Made by a program: the position numbers and the translations under genes
Notes under the pieces: model-generated
Databases searched by the model: none
What the model was told of the DNA's origin: nothing
The model's input: only the letters and a program-made list of their open reading frames with translations
DNA from: Pseudomonadota bacterium
GTDB taxonomy: Bacteria > Pseudomonadota > Alphaproteobacteria > UBA8366 > JADFVY01
Reading direction: 5' to 3'
Assembly (NCBI GenBank): GCA_015222795.1
Contig: JADFVY010000162.1
Coordinates: 1-17,723 of the forward strand
Length of the DNA stretch: 17,723 nt
In this document: in pieces, positions 1-6,078 of the stretch
Numbering within the stretch: the first letter of the stretch is position 1
Layout of the letters: each line of letters starts with the position of its first letter

Positions 1-360
1 GAGGGCGGCGTCCAGTTCGCGCGCCCTTGGCGGCGGGCCTTCACGCCCCGCGGCGATCATCCAGGCGGCCACGAAGGCGCGGTAGCGGTCGCGCCGGCAT
101 TCCGCGCAAGGCCGGTGGCCGGCGGCCAGCGCCACCGCTTCGTCCAGGAAGAACAGTTCGGTGTATCGTCGCGGGCTCATGACATCGCGCCGCCGTCCCT
201 TGAACGCCAGCAGGCAGATTATCCAGTTCTTGTGCCGCCAGCGTGCCTTGCCCAACCTTTGCGCACCGTCATGCAGAATTCCGCGATTGCCCATGAACAG
301 GCCGCGCGCCGGGTCGGCGATAATCTCGCCTGTCGGCGTTACGCGGTTTTGCAGCGCCAC
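1..360 (-). CDS. Uncharacterised small protein with HxxCxxC motif (3' end outside window)
   Basis: An open frame of 120 codons starts at a GTG (358-360) three bases after the TGA of the upstream AhpD-like gene and stays open to the window edge, so the C-terminus is missing. I found it by translating the minus strand. Visible features are an N-terminal segment NRVTPTGEIIADPARG, a basic middle (FKGRRRDVMSPRRYTELFF, about residues 53-71) and the motif GHRPCAECRR with H82, C85 and C88. The arrangement of an acidic/alanine-rich helix followed by AAGHRPCxxC recalls the metal-binding part of Ada-type zinc domains, so a zinc site is an inference. I have seen similar proteins only as hypothetical proteins in alphaproteobacteria; no function is assigned. 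The tight spacing suggests co-transcription with the two AhpD-like genes. A GGCGGG stretch lies just upstream of the GTG and could serve as ribosome-binding site. Confidence 0.75.
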   Translation of the reverse strand, partial: MALQNRVTPTGEIIADPARGLFMGNRGILHDGAQRLGKARWRHKNWIICLLAFKGRRRDVMSPRRYTELFFLDEAVALAAGHRPCAECRRDRYRAFVAAWMIAAGREGPPPRARELDAAL

Positions 361-363
361 GTG

Positions 364-774
364 TCACCCGCCCCGCGCGGCCTCGCGCAGCCGCTCGTCC
401 AACTCCACCTGCCAGGCCGTCACAAGGGCGTTGGTCTCACTGGCCATGCCCATGACGGCGAAGGCCTCGGCCAGTATCTCGGGCGTGGCGACCCTGGCGC
501 GCGCCGTGGCGGTGTGGGCGACCGTGCAATATTCGCAGCCGTTGGTGACGCTGACCGACACGAAGATAAGCTCCTTGATCATCGGGGCGATTTCACCCGG
601 CCCCATGGTCTGTTTCATGCCTTCCCAGGTGCGCTTCAGGGTCGCGGGGTCCTGTGCGATCACCTTCCAGAAATCGGCGATCCAGCGCAGCTTGCGCGTC
701 TCCATGATATCGTCATAGACGGCGCGAACCTCCGGCGAGGCGTCCTCATATTCGACCTTGTTACCTATCGGCAT
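364..774 (-). CDS. Carboxymuconolactone decarboxylase / AhpD-like protein, copy 1
   Basis: A 136-residue cytoplasmic protein of the carboxymuconolactone decarboxylase (CMD) superfamily, which includes AhpD-type peroxidase partners. The diagnostic motif is NGCEYCTVAHTATAR, with C80, C83 and H87 forming the CxxC...H thiol-disulfide site of AhpD-like members. In the true decarboxylases this cysteine pair is normally absent, so a peroxidase or disulfide-reductase role is more likely than gamma-carboxymuconolactone decarboxylation. Single-domain CMD proteins of this size act as oligomers. The ATG (772-774) follows directly on the TAG of copy 2, with no base between them, which implies translational coupling. 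Long blocks match copy 2, including DPATLKRTWEG, so this is a tandem duplicate. The physiological substrate cannot be read from sequence. Confidence 0.9.
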   Translation of the reverse strand: MPIGNKVEYEDASPEVRAVYDDIMETRKLRWIADFWKVIAQDPATLKRTWEGMKQTMGPGEIAPMIKELIFVSVSVTNGCEYCTVAHTATARARVATPEILAEAFAVMGMASETNALVTAWQVELDERLREAARGG

Positions 775-1188
775 CTACTTCACCCCCTGCGCGGCGCGGC
801 GCAGTTTGTCGTCGACTTCCACCTGCCAGCCGGTGACCAGCGCATTGGCCTCGCTGGCCATGCCGATCACCGCCATCAGTTCCGCCAGCGCCCCGTCGGT
901 CATCCCCTTGGCCCGCGCGCCGGCCAGATGTGAGTTGATGCAGTATTCGCAGCCATTGGTGATGCTGACCGCGGCATAGATCATCTCCTTGGTCAGCGGG
1001 TCCAGCGCACCGGGCGCCATCACCTGCTTGATGCCTTCCCAGGTGCGCTTCAGGGTCGCAGGGTCTTGAGCCAGCGCCTTCCAGAAATTATTGATCCAGT
1101 CGACCCTGCGGGTCGCCATAATATCGTCATAGACGGCGCGAACTTCGTCGCTGGCATCTTCGTATTCCACGAATTTGCCGATCGGCAT
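775..1188 (-). CDS. Carboxymuconolactone decarboxylase / AhpD-like protein, copy 2
   Basis: A 137-residue paralogue of the next gene, same fold and same redox motif (NGCEYCINSHLAGAR; C80, C83, H87). The frame is open further upstream to about 1506, but I place the start at ATG 1186-1188 because the sequence MPIGKFVEYEDAS aligns with the MPIGNKVEYEDAS start of copy 1 and the extra upstream residues match no CMD protein. A GGAG lies upstream at a rather long distance, so the ribosome-binding site is weak. The two proteins share DPATLKRTWEG, TNGCEYC and GMASExNALVT blocks and differ mainly after the CxxC and at the C-terminus. Two tandem copies could form a heteromer or serve different partners; this is inference. 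Confidence 0.88.
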   Translation of the reverse strand: MPIGKFVEYEDASDEVRAVYDDIMATRRVDWINNFWKALAQDPATLKRTWEGIKQVMAPGALDPLTKEMIYAAVSITNGCEYCINSHLAGARAKGMTDGALAELMAVIGMASEANALVTGWQVEVDDKLRRAAQGVK

Positions 1189-1221
1189 GGCGGTTCCACT
1201 CCGTTCCGTTGAGCAATTGTC

Positions 1222-1311
1222 CGGCCGAGATATAATGCCCATCCCGGTATAATGCTTCACGACCATGCTCGTCTCATGGCCCTGCAGGGTCAATATTTCG
1301 TCAACTCCGCG
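1222..1311 (-). pseudogene. Possible C-terminal remnant of a tyrosine recombinase
   Basis: In the frame running into AhpD-like copy 2, the stretch between the TMTC-like stop codon and the CMD start reads GVDEILTLQGHETSMVVKHY followed by TGM. Tyrosine recombinases end with a GH motif followed nine residues later by the catalytic tyrosine, often as LGHxT..MVKRY. Here the histidine-to-tyrosine spacing is exactly nine and the MV-K-Y context also matches. Nothing else of an integrase is present, since the DNA immediately upstream belongs to the TMTC-like gene in another frame. It is either a scar of an integration event or a chance resemblance in about 25 residues. Confidence 0.3.
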
Positions 1312-1312
1312 A

Positions 1313-2968
1313 TCAAGGCTGGCGCGTGGCGCAGTTGGCATAGCGGGCGGCCTCTTCGGTCCGGCCCAGTTGTTCCAGTACCAATACCAGATTATAACAT
1401 GCTTCCCGGTTGTCGGCGTCGGCGGCAGAGGCCCTGCGGTAAGCGTCGGCGGCTTCAGGCAACCTGCCCAGATACCAAAGGTTATTACCGACGCCGACCC
1501 AGGCACTGGATCGGTTCGGTTCGAGAACCGTTAACTGCCTGTATATATCGAGGCTGCGGGTGGAATCGCCGGACTGACCCAGCAGCAGACCCAAAGCCTC
1601 CAGCGGCCCGGCTCTGTCTTTCAGTCCTGCAAGGGCGACGGATTTCTCGTATTGCCCGACAGCTGCCTGCGTTTCTCCCGTCCGCGCCAGATAACCGCCC
1701 AGCCCATGATAACCGGCGAAGTGCTCCGGATTGGAGGTGATGATCCGGCGGTAGACTCGCTCGTTATCCTGCCAATCCCGATTGGCGTCGATGGTAATCC
1801 CCAGCGGCAGCAATAAAAAGGCGACGACAGCGGCAAGGACGACCCTATTTCCCATAAAATTAAACGTGCCCGCCAAGCAGGCAACGAGAAGCGCAATACC
1901 CACCGAAGGCATGTAAAGGGAGCGAAGAGCGAACAACGGGGTCGGGTTGAAACTTGCCGCCAGCGGCGGCAGCAGAGTGGCGAATAACCATGCCGCGGCA
2001 AAAAGCAGCGCCCGGCGATCTCTGACCCGCTTTAAAAAGAGAAAGACGAAAAAGATCGTCAGGGATCCAACAGCGAGGCCGGAAGCAAGAGAGCTTTGCC
2101 ATCCCGATGGCATGCTAAGATAAAGCGGCTGTGGGTAGGGCAGGATGAGATGCCGCAGATATTCGGCGAGAAAGGCTGGGAAGCGGAGCCACGCGTCCAG
2201 GTCGGAAAAGACAAGTGGCGTCGCCTCGCCCAGCACCGCATTGCGAACCACGAAATAAAAAGCGAGAAGCACGAAGTACGGTGCCGCCAAGAGGAGGCGC
2301 GGACGACCATGCCGGATCCAGTCAAAAGCAAGAATCAGAATCGGAAATCCTATCGCCGTCTCGACAGTGAGCAGTGCGATCAGGAAGAAAAAAACCGCCT
2401 GGATGAAAGTATGGATGCTCTTCGTGCGCTGATGATGGTCGTGAAATAAATAGGATGCCAGGATAAGGACCGTGGCCATCGGATGGGGAAATGCCAAAAT
2501 CCAGGAAACGGCCTCCACGTGGACCGGGTGGACGGCGAAAAAGCAAGCGCCCATGCCAGCCGCTGGGGCCGAGATGTCAGGTATCAGGCGCGAAATGACC
2601 CTCAGGACCAGAAGGGTGGCGGCTATGTGCAGGCTCAGACTAAAGAGATGTAGCGCCAGCGCACTCCCCGGCCAAAGGTAGTTGCCGAGCCACAGGACAG
2701 CGAAAACAAGGGGACGGTAACTGGCGCTGTAAGCATCCGGAAGATTACTATAGGAATAAAAGTTTCCGGTGAAAAAGTAGGCGAAATCATGAGGTTCGCT
2801 CAGTTGCGGATTGTCCACCAGGAATGCGCGGTCATCCAGAACAAATTCCCCACCCAACCCATTCACATAGGCGGCCGCGGCCAGAAGCGCCGCAATCAAG
2901 GCTGCGAGGAACCAGGGGCCATTTCCGGTGCGGAACCATGGCAAGGCCCTGTCCAAGGTCATTCTCAT
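1313..2968 (-). CDS. Polytopic membrane protein with C-terminal TPRs, TMTC-like (GT-C glycosyltransferase fold)
   Basis: A 551-residue inner-membrane protein. About the first 395 residues are strongly hydrophobic with roughly ten membrane segments, and residues about 400-551 form tetratricopeptide repeats (for example AWVGVGNNLWYLGRLPEAAD). The first extracytoplasmic loop carries EFVLDDRAFLVDN with the acidic pair D45-D46, followed by a YRPL motif and HPVHVEAVSWI (147-157). This layout is that of TMTC-type and related bacterial membrane TPR proteins, a GT-C lineage that in animals O-mannosylates cadherins. Polyprenyl-phosphate-linked sugar transfer is therefore the family-based guess, with unknown acceptor. 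I chose ATG 2966-2968 because AGGGGG lies just upstream; the frame extends farther but there it shadows the slipin gene. The gene is 29 bases downstream of slipin. Its GC is visibly lower than that of its neighbours, suggesting later acquisition. Confidence 0.82.
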   Translation of the reverse strand: MRMTLDRALPWFRTGNGPWFLAALIAALLAAAAYVNGLGGEFVLDDRAFLVDNPQLSEPHDFAYFFTGNFYSYSNLPDAYSASYRPLVFAVLWLGNYLWPGSALALHLFSLSLHIAATLLVLRVISRLIPDISAPAAGMGACFFAVHPVHVEAVSWILAFPHPMATVLILASYLFHDHHQRTKSIHTFIQAVFFFLIALLTVETAIGFPILILAFDWIRHGRPRLLLAAPYFVLLAFYFVVRNAVLGEATPLVFSDLDAWLRFPAFLAEYLRHLILPYPQPLYLSMPSGWQSSLASGLAVGSLTIFFVFLFLKRVRDRRALLFAAAWLFATLLPPLAASFNPTPLFALRSLYMPSVGIALLVACLAGTFNFMGNRVVLAAVVAFLLLPLGITIDANRDWQDNERVYRRIITSNPEHFAGYHGLGGYLARTGETQAAVGQYEKSVALAGLKDRAGPLEALGLLLGQSGDSTRSLDIYRQLTVLEPNRSSAWVGVGNNLWYLGRLPEAADAYRRASAADADNREACYNLVLVLEQLGRTEEAARYANCATRQP

Positions 2969-2997
2969 AGGCCCCCTTTCCCTGCTTTGCGCCGGCG

Positions 2998-3768
2998 TTA
3001 CGCCTTCTTGTCGCCGTCTCCGCCCGTAAGTTTCTTCAGTGTCTCGCCGATATTTCCCGGGAAGGGGAAGATGATGGTCGAGGTTTTTTCGCTGGCGACT
3101 TCGGTCAGGGTGGCGAGATAGCGTAGCTGCATCGCCTCCGGCACGGCTGAGAGCTTGCGGCCGGCCTCCAGGAATTTTTCGGCCGCCTGGGCCTCGCCCT
3201 CCGCATCGATGATCTTGGCGCGGCGCATGCGTTCGGCCTCGGCCTGCTTGGCGATGGCGCGGATCATGCTCTCTTCCAGATCCACATGTTTCAGCTCGAC
3301 ATTGCCGACCTTGATGCCCCAATCGTCGGTCTTCTCGTCGAGAATCGCCTGGATATCGCGGTTCAGCTTGTCGCGCTCGGCCAGCATTTCGTCCAGCTCG
3401 TGCTGGCCCAGAACCGACCGCAGGGTGGTCTGGGCAAACTGGCTGGTGGCCATGATGTAATTCTCGACATTGATGATCGCGCGCTCGGGGTCGATCACCC
3501 GGTAATAGACCACCGCGTTGACATGCACCGAGACATTGTCGCGGCTAATCACGTCCTGGGTCGGCACATCGAGCACCCGCATGCGCAGATCGACCCGCAC
3601 CATGCGCTGCAGCAACGGAATCAGGATGATCAGGCCGGGCCCTTTAACACCGCTGAATCGGCCAAGGGTAAAGATGACGCCTCGCTCATATTCGCTGAGG
3701 ATGTTGAGGATCAACCACAAACCGCCGATAAACAAGATTCCGCCGATTCCGATAAGGGTTAATAGCAT
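2998..3768 (-). CDS. Slipin / SPFH (band 7) membrane scaffold protein
   Basis: A 256-residue stomatin-like protein. Residues 1-23 form one hydrophobic N-terminal anchor. They are followed by the typical slipin opening SEYERGVIFTLGRFSGVKGPG, the SPFH core with RVLDVPTQDVISRDNVSV (64-81), and a charged helical segment AKQAEAERMRRAKIIDAEGE (173-192) that drives oligomerisation in this family. Slipins (PH1511-type) are genetic and physical partners of NfeD proteases; in archaea the NfeD homologue cleaves the C-terminal hydrophobic region of the slipin. Here IIFPFPGN (232-239) is the corresponding C-terminal hydrophobic stretch. The start at ATG 3766-3768 is supported by GGAAGGAG at ideal spacing and by hydrophobic residues beginning directly after it; the frame's earlier start would add an unrelated charged leader. 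One base separates it from the NfeD stop codon, so the pair is translationally coupled. Confidence 0.95.
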   Translation of the reverse strand: MLLTLIGIGGILFIGGLWLILNILSEYERGVIFTLGRFSGVKGPGLIILIPLLQRMVRVDLRMRVLDVPTQDVISRDNVSVHVNAVVYYRVIDPERAIINVENYIMATSQFAQTTLRSVLGQHELDEMLAERDKLNRDIQAILDEKTDDWGIKVGNVELKHVDLEESMIRAIAKQAEAERMRRAKIIDAEGEAQAAEKFLEAGRKLSAVPEAMQLRYLATLTEVASEKTSTIIFPFPGNIGETLKKLTGGDGDKKA

Positions 3769-3769
3769 G

Positions 3770-5257
3770 TCAGTCTCCTTCCGTTTCCCGTGCGGCGGGT
3801 CCGACGACAAGCGTCACGCCGTCGCGGTCCAGCACCGTAATTTCCTCGCCCTCCCGGAACGGCCCCTGATCGGTGCGGGCCCGCCAGATTTCACCCTGGA
3901 ACCGCACATGGCCGGTACCCTCCGACCAGTCTATCACCAGGCAGGGCCGGCCCAGCATGGCCTCATGCCCGCTGGCGGCCGGCTGGCCGCGGGCCCGGAT
4001 GAACATGGCGACGATCAGCAGCATGAAGGCGCCGGCCAGGGTGGCGAGCGACCCGATCAGCCAGGGCGATATGCCGTAGCCGGGCACGCCGGTGTCGACC
4101 AGCATCACCGATCCAATAACGAAGGATACCACGCCGCCGAATCCCAGCACCCCGAAACTGGGGATGAATGCCTCGGAAACCAGCAGCGCGAAGCCCAGCA
4201 AAATCAGCCCGACCCCGGCATAATCGACCGGCAGCACATGCAGGCCGTAGAGGCCGAGGATGATGCTGATCGCCGCGATTACCCCGGCAATCATGGTGCC
4301 GGTATACAGCTCGATCATCAGGGCGGGAATGCCGATGGTGAACAGCAGCAGATAGGCCACCGTCGGGTCGGTGATGATTTCCAGAAACTCGTTGCGCCAG
4401 TCCGGCGCCAGATCGACGACCGGCAGGCCGGCGGTCTCCATGACATGGTCGGAACCATTCAGGTCGACTTTCATGCCGTCGGCCTTTTCCAGAATTTCGG
4501 CGGGCGATTCGGCGATGAAGTCGATGACTTTTTCGGCCAGCGCGTCCTCGGCCGACAAGCTGGCGGCTTCCGTTACCGCCCGGACCGCCCATTCCTCGTT
4601 GCGGCCGCGCTTTTGCGCCAGGCTCTTGATATAGGCGACGGCGTCGTTGAGGACCTTTTCCTCCATGCCGGGCTTGCCGCTGTAGGTTTCCGGACTATCG
4701 GTGTCGGCGTTATCATCGGCGGCGGCCTTTTCCTTCTCGGCGTCGGCGGCGGTGGTTTCTTCGTCCTTTGCGTCCTCGTCGGGCTTATCGCTGTCCTTGC
4801 CTTCATCGGCATGATCGCCGCCTCCACCGCCCAGTTGCACCGGCGTCGCCGCGCCCAGATTGGTCGCCGGCGCCATCGCCGCGACGTGGGAGGCATAGAG
4901 CATATAGGTTCCAGCACTGGCCGCGCGCGCGCCCGGCGGGCCGACATAGCCGATCACCGGGACCGGGGATGCCAGGATATCCTTGATGATCGCGCGCATC
5001 GAGGTATCGAGCCCGCCCGGCGTATCCATCTGAAGAATAACAACAATTGCGCCGCCCTCGACCGCCTGTTCGAGACCGCGATGGATGTAATCGGCGACCG
5101 CCGGGCCAATCGGCCCATTAACGATCAGCCGCGCCGCATGGCCGGACTTCTGCGCTCGGCCCCCATCGGCCGACAAAACGGCCAGCGAAAAGGCAACCGC
5201 AACCAGGGCGAAGACACGCCATAACAGACGCATACGACTATGGATCAACCGTGACAT
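3770..5257 (-). CDS. nfeD: NfeD-family membrane-bound ClpP-class serine protease (long form)
   Basis: A long-form NfeD (495 residues from ATG 5257; ATG 5231-5233 is an alternative giving 487). In order: signal-peptide-like hydrophobic N-terminus (about 10-30); ClpP-class protease domain with MDTPGG (77-82) and nucleophile S114 in GARAASAGTYML; a membrane domain with about four to five helices (about 298-420); and an OB-fold NfeD C-terminal domain (about 430-487). The catalytic lysine is expected at K201 in MEEKVLNDAVAYI, by analogy with the Ser/Lys dyad of PH1510. Between these residues lies a strikingly acidic, low-complexity insert (about 147-195, rich in D, E, K, A, G) that is longer than the short linker I expect. 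The family acts with slipin in membrane quality control. Neither start has a clear Shine-Dalgarno sequence, so the start is uncertain by 24 bases. Confidence 0.93.
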   Translation of the reverse strand: MSRLIHSRMRLLWRVFALVAVAFSLAVLSADGGRAQKSGHAARLIVNGPIGPAVADYIHRGLEQAVEGGAIVVILQMDTPGGLDTSMRAIIKDILASPVPVIGYVGPPGARAASAGTYMLYASHVAAMAPATNLGAATPVQLGGGGGDHADEGKDSDKPDEDAKDEETTAADAEKEKAAADDNADTDSPETYSGKPGMEEKVLNDAVAYIKSLAQKRGRNEEWAVRAVTEAASLSAEDALAEKVIDFIAESPAEILEKADGMKVDLNGSDHVMETAGLPVVDLAPDWRNEFLEIITDPTVAYLLLFTIGIPALMIELYTGTMIAGVIAAISIILGLYGLHVLPVDYAGVGLILLGFALLVSEAFIPSFGVLGFGGVVSFVIGSVMLVDTGVPGYGISPWLIGSLATLAGAFMLLIVAMFIRARGQPAASGHEAMLGRPCLVIDWSEGTGHVRFQGEIWRARTDQGPFREGEEITVLDRDGVTLVVGPAARETEGD

Positions 5258-5316
5258 GCATGGATGATGAAGGTTCGGGTCGGTTATGTCCAGCGCCTTG
5301 AAACTTATAATTGATT

Positions 5317-6009
5317 CTAATTGTCCGGGTATTTGTCCAGCACCGCCCGCAAGTCGGTGGCCAGGCGTTGCGCATCGCATCGCGTCCCGATGGGCCTTGA
5401 CTGCGGGCGCCCCTTACGCCTCCGGCGCGCATCATGTCGCGAATTTTCTCGATCGCGCGGGCAAAATCGCCGATCTCGTCCAGCTTGTTCGTGGCCGGCA
5501 CCTCGGCATCGTAATCGCCATCGGCCCAGGGCGAACCAAGCAGCATGGCAAGCAAACTTTCGGTCCGCGGCGTCAACTCCGCGCTAACAATATCGTCCAA
5601 CATCCGTCCGTCCGCAGTCGCTGCGAGTTCCTCGGCCTTGTCCTTAAACGCCCTGTATTCCGCGAGAATTGCCTTGATTTCCACCCAGTTTCGAATCTCT
5701 TCAGCGCCGGTCCAGTTCCGCGAGAGCTCGTCCAGCACCCCGCGCTAGCGATCGATATCGCGCCATATTTCGACGCGCCGTTCCCCGAGAACCGGGTCGC
5801 CGGCGCGCATGAAATCGCGCAGCGCCAGCGACGAGGACTGAATATCGAAGGCCAGCCGGGCGCCGATATCCGCGCTCGGCATTCGCATCTGATCGACTCG
5901 CTCAACGCGGCTCTTGATGTCACTCATCATGATGTAAGTCACGGCGACCACGATGCTCAAAACCATGGTGACACATAAAGCCCATTATCAGCCTGCTGCG
6001 AACGGGCAT
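5317..6009 (-). pseudogene. Decayed methyl-accepting chemotaxis protein (sensor and partial HAMP only)
   Basis: Remains of a third chemoreceptor. An ATG at 6007-6009 begins MPVRSRLIMGFM, a typical MCP N-terminus. A one-base frameshift near 5967 is then needed to continue into MVLSIVVAVTYIMMSDIKS (membrane helix 1) and a four-helix-bundle sensor. A TAG at 5745-5747 interrupts this frame after RRVEIWRDIDR. The same frame then resumes as LDELSRNWTGAEEIRNW and runs through the sensor's last helix to DGDYDAEVPATNKLDEIGDF, which matches a HAMP second half. No second membrane helix lies between sensor and HAMP, so that part was deleted. After about residue RDMM the reading shifts again. A different frame ends LATDLRAVLDKYPDN with TAG at 5317-5319. 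No signalling domain follows. Expression as a functional receptor is not expected. Confidence 0.75.
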
Positions 6010-6078
6010 CGCGCTGACGGGGCTTTGCCCTGTCGGCTCGTTCAATTTCTGCAAGTATCCCTCCCTCGGCGCGCCGGT

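Noticed and set aside
2969..3322. Upstream extension of the TMTC-like frame to 3322
   Set aside because: The extra residues overlap the slipin gene and have no hydrophobic or family-like character; a good ribosome-binding site supports the start at 2968.
3518..5224. A 568-codon open frame on the plus strand
   Set aside because: It lies opposite nfeD and slipin, has a composition typical of an antisense shadow in GC-rich DNA (rich in H, R, G, D, Q) and matches no family, while the minus strand encodes two clear proteins.
6016..6034. Hairpin after the NIT-type MCP (GACGGGGC-TTT-GCCCTGTC)
   Set aside because: An 8-bp stem with one mismatch is present, but no T-run follows on either strand, so I do not call it an intrinsic terminator. 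It is also inside or next to the decayed MCP start.
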